Source: Anaerolineales bacterium UBA2395
GTDB lineage: Bacteria; Chloroflexota; Anaerolineae; Anaerolineales; Villigracilaceae
DNA length: 64,000 bases
NCBI GenBank assembly: GCA_002343775.1
Contig: DDSH01000024.1
Location: forward strand, 125,171 to 189,170
Direction of reading: 5' to 3'
Position numbers and translations under genes: made by a program. This document shows, piece by piece, positions 17,787 through 27,066 of the stretch; position 1 is the first letter of the stretch, and each line of letters starts with the position of its first letter. The notes below the pieces were generated by a model. That model did no database searches, was not told the origin of the DNA, and saw only the letters and a program-made list of their open reading frames with translations.

Positions 17787-18395
17787 TCAGTTATTGGGTT
17801 TGATGTTCATGAGAAAACGCGTGAGGAAGTACGCTGCAAGCCACGAAAGCAGGTTCAAACCGACAAAGAAGACGATGATGGTGTAATTCCCCGAGTTGAA
17901 GATCGGCGAGGGCGGCGGGTGCATGATGTTCTCAGCAGAGGAAAAGATGACACGAAGGGCAATGATGTACATGATGTTCGCCAGCGAAGTAAGCCAGGGG
18001 ATGCTGAACAACCACAAACCAACCTGCAGCAGCACACCGGTAATGGCAAAGATCATCGCAAGGCGGAAGCGCGGCTCGGCGAGGAACAGACCGTTCCAAT
18101 TGCTTTGCATCGCCAGCATGGACAGGGGCAGGTAGGAAACCCAAAAGATGATCCCCGTCCGCCCGAGTGCGGCGCTCCAGGCGTGGAAAAGGTCCCGCCG
18201 CAGGACCAAGCCCAACAGTCCGGCGAGAGCCGCCGCAATAAAAGCGATCTCGGCGGTGATCACCCACGCTCCGTGGACGTAGACAAGCCGCACATTCGCT
18301 CCCAGAGATTGTTCCTCGGGACCGAACAAGGTCATCACCGCAATGACGATGATGGTTATGAAGAAATACAATAGATGAGGTTTTTGGTTGGACAT
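17787..18395 (-). CDS. CcmC-like polytopic membrane protein of unknown function
   Basis: A 202-aa protein with six likely helices. The segment NVRLVYVHGAWVITAE resembles the start of the CcmC/heme-handling core (…YIHVPSAW…). EPRFRLAMIF falls where CcmC has its WDPRLT segment. The tryptophan-rich WGxxWxWD heme-handling motif itself is absent, reduced to SNWNGLFLAEP. NIMHPPPSPIFNSG might correspond to the later histidine loop. It is therefore a remote relative at best, and heme binding is doubtful. An MFS gene follows in the same operon. Confidence 0.6.
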   Translation of the reverse strand: MSNQKPHLLYFFITIIVIAVMTLFGPEEQSLGANVRLVYVHGAWVITAEIAFIAAALAGLLGLVLRRDLFHAWSAALGRTGIIFWVSYLPLSMLAMQSNWNGLFLAEPRFRLAMIFAITGVLLQVGLWLFSIPWLTSLANIMYIIALRVIFSSAENIMHPPPSPIFNSGNYTIIVFFVGLNLLSWLAAYFLTRFLMNIKPNN

Positions 18396-18441
18396 GCCCG
18401 AATTGTAACCGTATCCAACCGCTTTTGTCTGCGCACTCTGC

Positions 18442-18470
18442 TTGACAATCCCTTCGCACAGGAATACACT
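18442..18470 (+). promoter_or_regulatory. Promoter of the P-type ATPase gene
   Basis: TTGACA (18442-18447), 17-nt spacer, TACACT (18465-18470). It implies a leader of about 130 nt before the ATPase start. Confidence 0.8.
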
Positions 18471-18477
18471 CAGGGCG

Positions 18478-18590
18478 CTTTGAAAATCGTGAACTGCAGC
18501 TGCGGTTCACGGCTGGAGGAAATTCATATCGACGAGACCACTCATGGGAGGTGTGGTGGTCTCGTTTTAATTTAAGTCAGGGCAATCTCT
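18478..18590 (+). promoter_or_regulatory. Structured leader of the P-type ATPase mRNA
   Basis: The leader contains an 11-bp hairpin (GTGAACTGCAG / CTGCGGTTCAC) and then a GACGAGACCAC...GTGGTCTCGT stem followed by TTTTAATTT, which looks like an attenuator terminator. I could not match it to the yybP-ykoY, NiCo, M-box or fluoride riboswitch consensus. A metal- or translation-responsive control element is inferred from structure and position only. Confidence 0.5.
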
Positions 18591-18606
18591 TTTTCAGGAG
18601 CCATGC

Positions 18607-21510
18607 ATGTCGCAGGAAGAACTAATGCAGGAAGAATTTCACGCTCTCACCGCCGAGGAAACGCTCAAACACCTTGAGGTTCACGCGGAAGGATTGAGCA
18701 GCGCCGAAGCCGAAAAACGGCTGGCGCATTACGGGCAGAACCAATTGCAGGAAGCGCCGCGCCCGGGCTTCCTCGCCCTGTTGTGGGGGCAGTTGAATAA
18801 TTTCGTCGTCATCCTATTGATCGTCGCTTCGATCATCTCCGCGCTGCTGGGTGATTACGTGGAGGCAATTGCTATCATGGCAATTGTCGTGCTGAATGCC
18901 GTGCTAGGCATCATTCAGGAACAACGCGCAGAACAGGCGTTGGCTGCCTTGAAAAAACTTGCTGCGCCGGAAGCACAGGTCTTGCGTGATGGTTCGCGCA
19001 AATCTGTCCCTGCCTACAACCTTGTGCCGGGGGACATTGTCTTTCTTGAGGCGGGCAACTTCATCCCTGCCGACCTGCGCCTGCTCGAAGCCATCAACCT
19101 GCGGGTGGAAGAAGCTTCGCTCACCGGCGAGTCGCTGCCCGTTCAAAAGAACGCGGCGACCGTGCTCGATAAAAACGTGCCGCTGGGTGATCGTAAAAAC
19201 ACTGCCTTTATGGGGACGGTCGTTTCCTACGGGCGCGGACGCGGCGTGGTGACCAGCACAGGTATGAATACCCAACTCGGTCTGATCGCCACCATGCTGC
19301 AAAATGTAGAGTCCGAAGAAACGCCGCTACAACGCAGGCTCGACCAACTCGGCAAATCGCTCAGCATCGGCTCGTTGATACTGGTGGCGGTCGTGTTCAT
19401 CGTGGCGCTCTTCAACTATACCGAGATCGGTGGTCTTTTTTCCGATCCGGCTGAATATTTCACAACCTTCGCCGAACAGATCACCGAAGTCTTCATCATT
19501 GCCATCAGCCTAGCCATTGCCGCCGTGCCGGAAGGTCTGCCCGCCGTGGTCACCATCTCCCTCGCGCTTGGGATGCGCGAGATGATCCAGCGTCACGCAC
19601 TCATCCGCAAACTTTCTTCGGTGGAGACGCTCGGCTCTGCCACGACGATCTGTTCCGACAAGACCGGCACACTGACCCAGAACGAGATGACGGTCACCCG
19701 CATCTGGGCGGACGGGCAGTTTGTCAGCGTTTCAGGCACCGGGTACACGCCGAAAGGGGAGTTCCTCGCAGGCGGCAAAACCGTGGATGCAAAGCAGTAC
19801 CCCGCCATTCTTTCCACCCTCTGGCTGGGCGTATTGAACAACGACTCAGTCATCGAAACGACCGGGGAAAGTGAAACCAACCAGACCTACCGCATCGTCG
19901 GTGACCCGACCGAAGGGGCACTGCTCGTTGCGGCAGCCAAAGCCGGTGCGATCCCCGTCGAGATCAAGGAAGCGTATCCGCGCGAGAGCGAAGTGCCGTT
20001 CGACTCGGAACGCAAGCGCATGATCACCATTCACGATGTGACCAAACCCAGCCCGGAAGACCCTTCGCCGTTCACCAACGAAAAGCACAAGAACTGGGAT
20101 GTCATTGCCGTCAAAGGCGCACCCGATATTGTGCTGACCTTGTGCTCGAAATATCAGGGCATGGATGACCAGCCGCGCGACCTGAACGACGAGACGCGCA
20201 GCAGAATCCTCGCCGCCAACGATGCCATGACCAAAGACGCCCTGCGCGTGCTGGGTTTCGCCTATCGTTTGGAAAAGAACGTCCCAGATAATATCGAAGA
20301 GGTCAAAACCGAAGACCTCGAAAAGAATCTCGTCTTTGTCGGTCTGATGGGCATGATCGACCCGCCGCGGGCAGAAGTAAAACCCGCGCTCGAAAAGGCG
20401 CGCCATGCGGGCATCCGCACCGTGATGATCACAGGCGACTTTCCGAACACTGCCCGAGCCATCGCCGAATCCATCCGGTTACTGCGACCCGGCAAAAAGG
20501 TCATGACCGGAGCGGATCTGGATGCGATCAACGATGCCCAGCTCAAACAAGTCATCGAAGATACCGATGTCTTCGCCCGTGTCTCCCCTGAACACAAAAT
20601 GCGCATCGTGGATGCACTGCAAGCCAACGATGAAGTCGTTGCCATGACCGGCGACGGCGTGAACGACGCACCCGCCATCAAACGCGCCGACATCGGCGTG
20701 GCGATGGGCATCACCGGCACCGACGTTGCCAAGGGCACCGCCGACATGGTGCTGACCGATGACAACTACGCCAGCATCGTCTCGGCTGTGGAGCAGGGAC
20801 GCATCATCTACTCGAACATTCGCAAGTTCGTGTTCTTCCTGCTTTCCTCCAACGTCGCCGAGATCATGATCATCTTCCTCGCGACGCTTGCCGGTCTGCC
20901 CGCGCCGCTGACCGCCATTCAACTGCTCTGGCTCAACCTCATCACCGACGGCGCGCCTGCCCTGGCGTTGGCAATGGAAAAAGGCGACCCGGACATCATG
21001 GACCAAAAGCCGCGCGCCAAATCCGAGCCGATCGTCAACCGCTCGATGGGCATTGGCATCATCGTGCAGACCTTTGCCCAGACTGGCGCGGTACTGACCG
21101 CCTTCATCATGGGTTTGGCATGGCATCTCGAAGCAGGCGCGCTCATTCCCGAAGGCTCGAACCTGCTTTCGTTCGTGCTCGCTCACGACTGGCGCAACGT
21201 GGATGTCTACTCTGCCCAGACGATGGCTTTCGCAACCCTTTCACTGGCGGAACTGTTCCGCGCTTACACCGTCCGCTCGGAACGCGCTTCGATCTTCAGG
21301 ATCGGCATTTTCTCCAACCGATACATGCAGTACGCTGTCGGAATTTCCATTACCTTGCTGGTTCTGGTCTGCATCGTGCCTTTCCTTCAACCGATCTTCA
21401 ATACCCAAGCTCTCACCTTGCGCGCATGGGGGCTGGTGCTGGGGTTGGCGCTCATCCCTGCATTGTCAGAGGAAGTGACCAAGCTCATTTTGCGACGATC
21501 AGAAAAGTAA
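18607..21510 (+). CDS. Ca2+-transporting P-type ATPase (SERCA/PMCA type, P2)
   Basis: A 967-aa ATP-driven cation pump. The phosphorylated aspartate is Asp351 in DKTGTLT, and the transport helix M4 has VPEGLP with Glu309. Further ligands match SERCA: Asn and Glu in SSNVAEIMIIFLA (M5) and Asn, Thr and Asp in LWLNLITDGAP (M6). Both Ca sites therefore appear conserved. TGES in the actuator domain and TGDGVNDAPA in the P domain are intact. It probably exports Ca2+; Mn2+ is an alternative for bacterial members. AGGAG lies 6 nt before the ATG. A CDF exporter gene follows after a terminator. Confidence 0.95.
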   Translation: MSQEELMQEEFHALTAEETLKHLEVHAEGLSSAEAEKRLAHYGQNQLQEAPRPGFLALLWGQLNNFVVILLIVASIISALLGDYVEAIAIMAIVVLNAVLGIIQEQRAEQALAALKKLAAPEAQVLRDGSRKSVPAYNLVPGDIVFLEAGNFIPADLRLLEAINLRVEEASLTGESLPVQKNAATVLDKNVPLGDRKNTAFMGTVVSYGRGRGVVTSTGMNTQLGLIATMLQNVESEETPLQRRLDQLGKSLSIGSLILVAVVFIVALFNYTEIGGLFSDPAEYFTTFAEQITEVFIIAISLAIAAVPEGLPAVVTISLALGMREMIQRHALIRKLSSVETLGSATTICSDKTGTLTQNEMTVTRIWADGQFVSVSGTGYTPKGEFLAGGKTVDAKQYPAILSTLWLGVLNNDSVIETTGESETNQTYRIVGDPTEGALLVAAAKAGAIPVEIKEAYPRESEVPFDSERKRMITIHDVTKPSPEDPSPFTNEKHKNWDVIAVKGAPDIVLTLCSKYQGMDDQPRDLNDETRSRILAANDAMTKDALRVLGFAYRLEKNVPDNIEEVKTEDLEKNLVFVGLMGMIDPPRAEVKPALEKARHAGIRTVMITGDFPNTARAIAESIRLLRPGKKVMTGADLDAINDAQLKQVIEDTDVFARVSPEHKMRIVDALQANDEVVAMTGDGVNDAPAIKRADIGVAMGITGTDVAKGTADMVLTDDNYASIVSAVEQGRIIYSNIRKFVFFLLSSNVAEIMIIFLATLAGLPAPLTAIQLLWLNLITDGAPALALAMEKGDPDIMDQKPRAKSEPIVNRSMGIGIIVQTFAQTGAVLTAFIMGLAWHLEAGALIPEGSNLLSFVLAHDWRNVDVYSAQTMAFATLSLAELFRAYTVRSERASIFRIGIFSNRYMQYAVGISITLLVLVCIVPFLQPIFNTQALTLRAWGLVLGLALIPALSEEVTKLILRRSEK

Positions 21511-21523
21511 ACATAGCCGCCAC

Positions 21524-21555
21524 GCCCCGCGAAAATTACGCGGGGCTTTTTTTAT
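21524..21555 (+). terminator. Terminator after the P-type ATPase
   Basis: GCCCCGCG pairs with CGCGGGGC around AAAATTA, with eight T following. Confidence 0.9.
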
Positions 21556-21617
21556 TTTTAGGCGGGCATAAAAACCCGTACACAGGTTTCCACATGCATG
21601 TGGTTTAATCCCATCAA

Positions 21618-22571
21618 ATGACACACGAACGCAACCGCAAAAGTCTCCATGCCATCAACCTCGGCTTGGGAACGAACATCCTGCTTGCCATCGTCAAAAC
21701 AACGTTCGGCGTGCTGGGACATAGCCCGGCGTTGCTGGCGGAAGGCATTAACTCCACTTCAGATGTAGCGTATTACATCGCCGCCAGCATTTTCGTGCGC
21801 ATGGCGAACAAACCCGCCGACAGCGACCATCCCTACGGGCATCGTCAGTTCGAGAGTATCGGCTCGCTGTTGATCGGGTCATTCGTCGTTACCACCGCCA
21901 TTGCCGTCTTCTGGGATTCAGTGGACAAGGTCTGGGACTTCATGGACGGCGCAGCAACCTTCACCGAGTCGCATCCGCTTGCCTTGTATGTGGCGCTTAT
22001 CACCGTGGCGATCAAAATATTTCTCACATGGTATATTCGTAAACTGGGCAGGGAAACAAAAAACCCGGTTGTGGGAGCGCTTGCCTACGACCATCGCAAC
22101 GACCTGTTCTCCGCCAGCGCCGCATCCATCGGAATCTTCCTCGGTCAGCGCGGACTCCCGTGGGTGGACCCGCTCGCAGGCGCGCTCGTGGCGCTGCTCA
22201 TCCTGCGAACCGGGCTTTTCATCCTGCGCGAATCCTCCGCCGACCTCATGGCGATCATCCCCAGTCACGACCTCGCCCAACGCATCGCAGAGTTGATGAA
22301 GTCCATCGATGGTGTGACTCAACTGGAGGAATTGCAGGCGCACCGCTTCGGACCTCACATTGTAGTGAATCTGACCATCGGCATCGACGGCGCCTTGAGC
22401 GTGTTCGAAGGCGACCGCATTGCCAGCCGCGTGGAGGAGATCCTGCTTACCTCGATCCCAAACGTGAAACGGGTTCATGTCCATTATCACCCCGCCAAGG
22501 AAACCCACGCCGATTTGACGATCGACGAAATTTTGGAACATCCAAAACGCCACCGATCTCGCCACCACTAA
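21618..22571 (+). CDS. Cation diffusion facilitator family efflux protein
   Basis: A 317-aa CDF exporter, probably for Zn2+, Fe2+ or Mn2+. There are five to six helices. INSTSDVAYYIAAS supplies the TM2 aspartate and LAYDHRNDLFSASAAS the TM5 HxxxD site, while HPYGHRQFESIGSL is the conserved cytoplasmic loop. A ferredoxin-like cytoplasmic domain follows from about residue 215, and the C-terminus is His-rich. TTTAAT lies 8 nt before the ATG without a Shine-Dalgarno, consistent with a leaderless mRNA. Together with the preceding P-ATPase it forms a metal-export locus. Confidence 0.92.
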   Translation: MTHERNRKSLHAINLGLGTNILLAIVKTTFGVLGHSPALLAEGINSTSDVAYYIAASIFVRMANKPADSDHPYGHRQFESIGSLLIGSFVVTTAIAVFWDSVDKVWDFMDGAATFTESHPLALYVALITVAIKIFLTWYIRKLGRETKNPVVGALAYDHRNDLFSASAASIGIFLGQRGLPWVDPLAGALVALLILRTGLFILRESSADLMAIIPSHDLAQRIAELMKSIDGVTQLEELQAHRFGPHIVVNLTIGIDGALSVFEGDRIASRVEEILLTSIPNVKRVHVHYHPAKETHADLTIDEILEHPKRHRSRHH

Positions 22572-22584
22572 GTACAAACAACAT

Positions 22585-22619
22585 AAAAAACTGCCACTTG
22601 AAATGTGGCAGTTTTTTTC
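22585..22619 (+). terminator. Bidirectional terminator between CDF and zinc-ribbon genes
   Basis: CTGCCAC/GTGGCAG stem flanked by A and T runs, between convergent genes. Confidence 0.9.
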
Positions 22620-22623
22620 TCGT

Positions 22624-23046
22624 TCACTTTTTCCGTTCCAAAAATGCGTGCATACCCTTGAGCATTTGCCTCCACTCCGATTCAGCGTCCAGCTTTCTTT
22701 TGATATCCCCCGCGCGTTTCTGCATAATTTCCATCACACGCTCATCCTCGCCCGCATCCAGCCAGAAACCATGATCGTTCTCCGCGCAGGTGTCCAGATT
22801 CAGATCATACAGCCGATATTGGAACTCATCCAATTTCGCGCCGCAATGCGGGCATGGAAAATCCGTCTGCCTCTGAAAATGGACAAGGGAACCTTTGTGC
22901 GCGTCCTCGGCATAGATCACATCTTCGAGTTTGTCCAGTTCGTGAAAATCCAGCCACATGCCGCGGCAATTCGGGCAGGACTCCACCTCGAACATGCCTT
23001 TGTAAAATTTTTTCGTCAACTCGGAACTACACTTGGGGCAATTCAT
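22624..23046 (-). CDS. Double zf-TFIIB-type zinc ribbon protein
   Basis: A 140-aa protein with two tandem TFIIB-like zinc-ribbon halves. The first has CPKC (Cys3/6) and CPNCRGMWLD (Cys24/27). The second has CPHC (Cys65/68) but its partner is CAENDHGFWLDAGE, where the second cysteine is missing, so zinc there would need His92 or another ligand. The tail is a charged helix. Function unknown. The gene lies directly downstream of tlyA on the same strand, 20 bp away across a GTCATTGCGAG repeat. Confidence 0.85.
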   Translation of the reverse strand: MNCPKCSSELTKKFYKGMFEVESCPNCRGMWLDFHELDKLEDVIYAEDAHKGSLVHFQRQTDFPCPHCGAKLDEFQYRLYDLNLDTCAENDHGFWLDAGEDERVMEIMQKRAGDIKRKLDAESEWRQMLKGMHAFLERKK

Positions 23047-23050
23047 GTGA

Positions 23051-23084
23051 TGTCATTGCGAGGATCTTACTCCGAAGCAATCTC
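23051..23084. repeat. GTCATTGCGAG-type dispersed repeat covering the tlyA 3' end
   Basis: TGTCATTGCGAG (23051-23062) and GAAGCAATCTC (23074-23084) are the two ends of a repeat also seen at 34197-34271. The tlyA stop (23067-23069) and its last codons (EIASE) lie inside it. Confidence 0.75.
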
Positions 23085-23855
23085 CTGTTCCACAACCTGC
23101 CGCACCAAATCATCCACCCCCGCATCATTCGGCTCCATATCCAGCCAGACCAAAAACTCGGCATTCCCTTTCGGACCCAAAAGCGAAGACTTGACCAAAC
23201 CGCGCAATCCAAACCCTTCCGCCTTTGCGAAAGTCAGCACATCAGACAAAACCTGACGATGCACTTCCGGGTCGCGGATGACGCCGTCACCGCGAGAGAC
23301 TTCCTTTCTACCCGCTTCAAATTGAGGTTTGATGAGGGCAACGATTCCACTTTCCACTTGCCACTTTTTTATCACTGGCAACAATGTTTTCAACGAAATG
23401 AACGACGCATCCACCGTCACAAAATCGATTTTCTTCGGCAGGGATTCTACGAAGCGTGCGTTGGTTTCTTCCATCACCACCACGCGGGGATCGTTACGCA
23501 GTTTCCAATGCAAAATTCCCTTGCCCACGTCAATGGCATAGACGTTCGCCGCGCCGCGCTGCAAGAGACAATCGGTGAATCCGCCGGTGGACGAACCGAC
23601 ATCCGCGCAGGTGAAACCAGCCACGTCTATCTTAAATGTATCCAATGCGCCCTCGAGTTTTTCGCCGCCACGCGAAACGAAACGCGGACCGGTATCCACT
23701 GTCAGCGTGGCATCCGGTTGAATGGGGGTGGCAGGCTTGAGCGCGACCTGACCCGATACGCGCACCTGTCCCGCCATGATAAGGGCTTGGGCTTTGGCGC
23801 GCGAATCCGCCAATCCTTTTTCCACCAGCAAAACATCCAAACGAACCTTGGGCAT
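23067..23855 (-). CDS. tlyA: TlyA family rRNA (cytidine-2'-O)-methyltransferase
   Basis: A 262-aa protein with an N-terminal S4 RNA-binding domain (about 1-60: RLDVLLVEKGLADSRAKAQ) and an FtsJ-like methyltransferase domain with the SAM motif DVGSSTGGFTDCLLQ. The family methylates 16S/23S rRNA at cytidine 2'-hydroxyls; hemolysin is an older name. The last residues EIASE and the stop are contributed by a dispersed repeat. A TACAAT box lies 6 nt before the ATG, back to back with the ubiA promoter, suggesting leaderless transcription. Confidence 0.93.
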   Translation of the reverse strand: MPKVRLDVLLVEKGLADSRAKAQALIMAGQVRVSGQVALKPATPIQPDATLTVDTGPRFVSRGGEKLEGALDTFKIDVAGFTCADVGSSTGGFTDCLLQRGAANVYAIDVGKGILHWKLRNDPRVVVMEETNARFVESLPKKIDFVTVDASFISLKTLLPVIKKWQVESGIVALIKPQFEAGRKEVSRGDGVIRDPEVHRQVLSDVLTFAKAEGFGLRGLVKSSLLGPKGNAEFLVWLDMEPNDAGVDDLVRQVVEQEIASE

Positions 23856-23861
23856 GAAAAT

Positions 23862-23878
23862 ATTGTATCAGGTAAAAT
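23862..23878. promoter_or_regulatory. Divergent -10 boxes of tlyA and ubiA, both leaderless
   Basis: Minus-strand TACAAT (23862-23867) ends 6 nt before the tlyA ATG. Plus-strand TAAAAT (23873-23878) ends 6 nt before the ubiA ATG. The whole gap between the two starts is 29 bp, leaving no room for leaders or Shine-Dalgarno sequences. Confidence 0.6.
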
Positions 23879-23884
23879 AAGCGC

Positions 23885-24754
23885 ATGTTGAATGCCCTGA
23901 TAAAAACCATGCGCCCGCGCCAGTGGACGAAGAATGTGTTCATCTTCGCGGCGCTGGTCTTTGACAAGCAACTGTTGGATGCGAACTCCCTGCTGCGCAC
24001 ACTGGCAGGGTTCGCGTTGTTCTGCCTCATTTCTTCCAGCGTTTACATCTTCAACGATCTCGCGGATGTGGAAGCCGACCGAAAACATCCCGAAAAGAAG
24101 AACCGTCCCATCGCTTCGGGCAAACTGCCCATGAGTACGGCGTGGATCGCCGGGGTCGCGCTGGTCATCATCACGTTTGCGCTCTCGTGGCTGCTTTCAC
24201 CCGGTTTTGAATTGGTCGTCGTCGTTTATTTCCTCATCAACATGGCGTACTCGAAGTGGCTCAAACACATCCCGATCCTGGACGTGCTCATCATCGCTTC
24301 GGGATTCGTCCTGCGCGTCCACGCAGGTGTGACGCTCATCGATGTGGAACGCTTCTCGCCCTGGCTGTATGTGGTGATGACGCTGCTTTCGCTCTTCCTC
24401 GGTTTTGGCAAACGCCGCGCCGAATTGGCATTGCTGGCGCATGGCGCGGGTTCGCATCGCAAAGTGCTAGACGGCTACACCCTGCCGCTGCTCGACCAAT
24501 ACATTATGATCGTTTCCGGCACGACCATCGTGGCGTATTCGCTCTACACATTCTCCGCGCCGAACGTCCCCGAAAACCACAGCATGATGCTGACCATTCC
24601 ATTCGTGGTCTACGCCATTTTCCGTTATCTCTATCTGATCGAAGTCAAACACGCGGGCGGCGCGCCGGAGGAAATTTTATTATCCGACCGCCCGTTCCAA
24701 ATCGCAATGATCCTTTGGGGAGCCGCCGTCCTGGCGATCTTCTATCTCTCGTGA
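23885..24754 (+). CDS. UbiA-family prenyltransferase, decaprenyl-phosphate phosphoribosyltransferase type
   Basis: A 289-aa membrane prenyltransferase with about nine helices. The first Asp-rich motif is NDLADVEADRKHPEKKNRP. The opening MRPRQWTKNVFIFAALVF is characteristic of the DPPR synthase branch, which makes polyprenyl-phosphoryl-5-phosphoribose for arabinose donors. A second acidic site near YSKWLKHIPILDVL fits the family. The stop overlaps the GTG start of mevalonate kinase by 4 bp (GTGA). The pairing places polyprenyl use beside isoprenoid supply. Confidence 0.88.
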   Translation: MLNALIKTMRPRQWTKNVFIFAALVFDKQLLDANSLLRTLAGFALFCLISSSVYIFNDLADVEADRKHPEKKNRPIASGKLPMSTAWIAGVALVIITFALSWLLSPGFELVVVVYFLINMAYSKWLKHIPILDVLIIASGFVLRVHAGVTLIDVERFSPWLYVVMTLLSLFLGFGKRRAELALLAHGAGSHRKVLDGYTLPLLDQYIMIVSGTTIVAYSLYTFSAPNVPENHSMMLTIPFVVYAIFRYLYLIEVKHAGGAPEEILLSDRPFQIAMILWGAAVLAIFYLS

Positions 24755-25674
24755 AAGCCTCTGCGCCCGGCAAGATCATCCTCTTTGGCGAACACGCCGT
24801 CGTGTACAACCGACCTGCCCTGGCTGTGCCGGTCAATCAGGTGCAAGTGGAAGTGGAAGTCTCTGACTCGAGTCAGCCTGGCATTTGGATTCACGCCCCG
24901 GTCATTGATTTGCACGCCGAACTTTCCACGCTTCCTTCGGACCATCCAATTGGTTCGGTGATTCTGCGGGGTTTCCAACTCTGCGGCATCTCCCCGCTTC
25001 CAGACATTTCGCTCACCATCAACTCGACCATCCCCGTCGCTTCGGGGCTTGGTTCCGGCGCGGCGGTTTCGGTGGCGGTCATCCGCGCGCTTTCCAACTT
25101 CATATCTCACCCCCTCTCGAACGAACAGATCAACGATCTCGTGTACGAAAGCGAGAAACTTCATCACGGCACACCTTCCGGCATAGATAACACCGTCATC
25201 ACTTACAACATGCCGGTCTTCTACCTCAAAAGCAAACCCATCGAAACCTTCAAAGTCGGCAAGCCGTTCACCATCGTCATTGGGGATACGGGCATCCCCG
25301 CGCCGACGAAGGAATCTGTGGGAGATGTGCGCCGCTTGTGGCAGCGGGATACGAACCGCATGGAGACCCTCTTCAACGAAATCGCGCAAATATCCACGAT
25401 GGCGCGACACTTCATTGAAAGCGGACGCCCCGAGCTGCTCGGCGAGTTGATGGACCACAACCACCAATTTCTTCAACAGATGACCGTCTCCTCGCCGGAG
25501 TTGGATGCGCTTGTCCTGGCGGCGCGAAAGGCTGGCGCGCTCGGCGCCAAACTCAGCGGCGGAGGCCGCGGGGGGAATATGATCGCACTGGTGGATCAGG
25601 AGTCGGCGGAGTCTGTGGCGGAGGCTCTCGAATCCGCGGGCGCAAAACGGACGATCATCACGCAAATCCAATAA
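24751..25674 (+). CDS. mvk: Mevalonate kinase
   Basis: A GHMP kinase of 307 aa that phosphorylates mevalonate in isoprenoid synthesis. Motif 1 is APGKIILFGEHAVVY, the ATP loop is PVASGLGSGAAVSVA and the C-terminal motif is KLSGGGRGGNMIAL. HHGTPSGIDN is diagnostic for mevalonate kinases. The start is GTG at 24751, overlapping ubiA; in-frame codons further upstream lie wholly within ubiA and are rejected. It implies a mevalonate route, as known for some Chloroflexota. Confidence 0.94.
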   Translation: MKASAPGKIILFGEHAVVYNRPALAVPVNQVQVEVEVSDSSQPGIWIHAPVIDLHAELSTLPSDHPIGSVILRGFQLCGISPLPDISLTINSTIPVASGLGSGAAVSVAVIRALSNFISHPLSNEQINDLVYESEKLHHGTPSGIDNTVITYNMPVFYLKSKPIETFKVGKPFTIVIGDTGIPAPTKESVGDVRRLWQRDTNRMETLFNEIAQISTMARHFIESGRPELLGELMDHNHQFLQQMTVSSPELDALVLAARKAGALGAKLSGGGRGGNMIALVDQESAESVAEALESAGAKRTIITQIQ

Positions 25675-25675
25675 A

Positions 25676-26287
25676 ATGAAATCGAAATGGCTCGCCCCGA
25701 TCCTGCCCTACTTTGCCGTATGGGTGGGATTCTTTGTTTTCAGCAACGCCTGGGCAACGCTGATCGGATTCCATCTGGCGATCCTTTTGGTTGTGATCTG
25801 GCTGCGCCCCGGCTTGAGGGCTGAAACGCTTTTCAAAACGACACAGCCAAAATGGATTCTTTTGAGCGTGTCCGTGTGTCTTGCTGGCGGAATTGGTTTG
25901 TATTTTTTGTGGGACTTTTTTAGCGTCGCCGATGACTTGCGCGGGCGATTGGCGCAACTCGATCTGAATCCATCCACATGGGCGGGGTTCATCGCATACT
26001 TTTCGCTGGTCAACCCGTTCGTGGAGGAATACTTCTGGCGCGGCGTGTTGGGCAATTCGACGAGAGGTTTGCACATCGGCGATCTGATTTACGCTGGCTA
26101 TCATGTCATGGTGGTTTGGGACAAAATCCCTGCGTACTCGATCTTGATCATGCTGGCATCGCTCGTCTTTGCGGGCTGGTTCTGGCGGCAGATCCATCGG
26201 CGCGATGGCGGTTTGCTCGCCCCGGTGCTCGGTCACATGGTCGCAGATTTTGCGATCCTGATGACAGTGTATACAATGACAGATTGA
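25676..26287 (+). CDS. CPBP family intramembrane metalloprotease-like protein
   Basis: A 203-aa membrane protein with the CPBP (type II CAAX protease / Abi) motifs: EEYFWR (Glu117, Glu118, Arg122), a His in GYH (143) and HMVAD (His187). All putative catalytic groups are therefore present. Members cleave prenylated proteins or act in bacteriocin immunity and membrane protein processing. It begins 2 nt after the mevalonate kinase stop, in one operon with ubiA, mvk and a further membrane protein. Confidence 0.82.
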   Translation: MKSKWLAPILPYFAVWVGFFVFSNAWATLIGFHLAILLVVIWLRPGLRAETLFKTTQPKWILLSVSVCLAGGIGLYFLWDFFSVADDLRGRLAQLDLNPSTWAGFIAYFSLVNPFVEEYFWRGVLGNSTRGLHIGDLIYAGYHVMVVWDKIPAYSILIMLASLVFAGWFWRQIHRRDGGLLAPVLGHMVADFAILMTVYTMTD

Positions 26288-26295
26288 ATGATTCA

Positions 26296-27066
26296 ATGAA
26301 TATTCTCGCACTTAAACTTATCATGGCGCCGCTTATCATCGGTTCTGCCAGTCTCGCGGGGCGACGCTGGGGACCGGCGGTCAGCGGCTGGATCGTGGGC
26401 ATGCCGCTCACATCGGGACCCGTGATCTTTTTCGTGGCACTCAGCCACGGTGTGACCTTTGCCGCGAGCTCGGCATTGGGCGTGCTTACCGGTGGTCTCT
26501 CGCTCGTTGCCTACGCCCTGACCTATTCCTGGGTGGCGACCCGGTTCCGCTGGCAGGCATCCCTTGCCGCAAGCCTGACCGTTTTTTCATTGAGCACACT
26601 CACCCTGCAAAATATTTCCATTCCACTTTTGCCGATTTTTATTCTGGTAGCGCTTGCGATCCTGGCGGGATTGACCTTCATGCCAAAAGGTGAAGTGGAG
26701 CCCGGCGAAAGCAAATCAAGTCAATGGGATATACCCGTGCGCATTCTGATCGGGACGAGTTTTATCCTGCTCATCACCGGCGCTGCGCCGTTCATCGGAT
26801 CACGCATGACCGGGTTGTTGACGACCATTCCGCTGTATGTGACCATCCTGAGCATCTTCGCACATCGCGATCACGGTCCCGCCGCCGCGGCGCACGTCCA
26901 GCGTGGATTGCTGTACGGCATGTTTGCGTTTACCGGCTTCTTTCTCGTCTTGAGCCTGTTGATCGAACACACCAGCCTGGGAGTCTCATTCGGCTTGGCA
27001 ACATTGACCGCATTATCAATTCAGGGGACATCGCTTTTGATTCTGAGAAAACTGCACATGAAATAA
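26296..27066 (+). CDS. Polytopic membrane protein of unknown function
   Basis: A 256-aa protein with seven or eight helices. The ATG at 26296 follows the CPBP stop by 8 nt. Longer in-frame readings begin inside the CPBP gene and are rejected. N-terminal features are GSASLAGRRWGPAVSGWIVGMPLTSGP and a later helix with GAAPFIGSRMTGLLTTIP, related in pattern to each other, suggesting an internal two-fold repeat. I do not recognise a family. Fourth gene of the ubiA operon. Confidence 0.7.
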   Translation: MNILALKLIMAPLIIGSASLAGRRWGPAVSGWIVGMPLTSGPVIFFVALSHGVTFAASSALGVLTGGLSLVAYALTYSWVATRFRWQASLAASLTVFSLSTLTLQNISIPLLPIFILVALAILAGLTFMPKGEVEPGESKSSQWDIPVRILIGTSFILLITGAAPFIGSRMTGLLTTIPLYVTILSIFAHRDHGPAAAAHVQRGLLYGMFAFTGFFLVLSLLIEHTSLGVSFGLATLTALSIQGTSLLILRKLHMK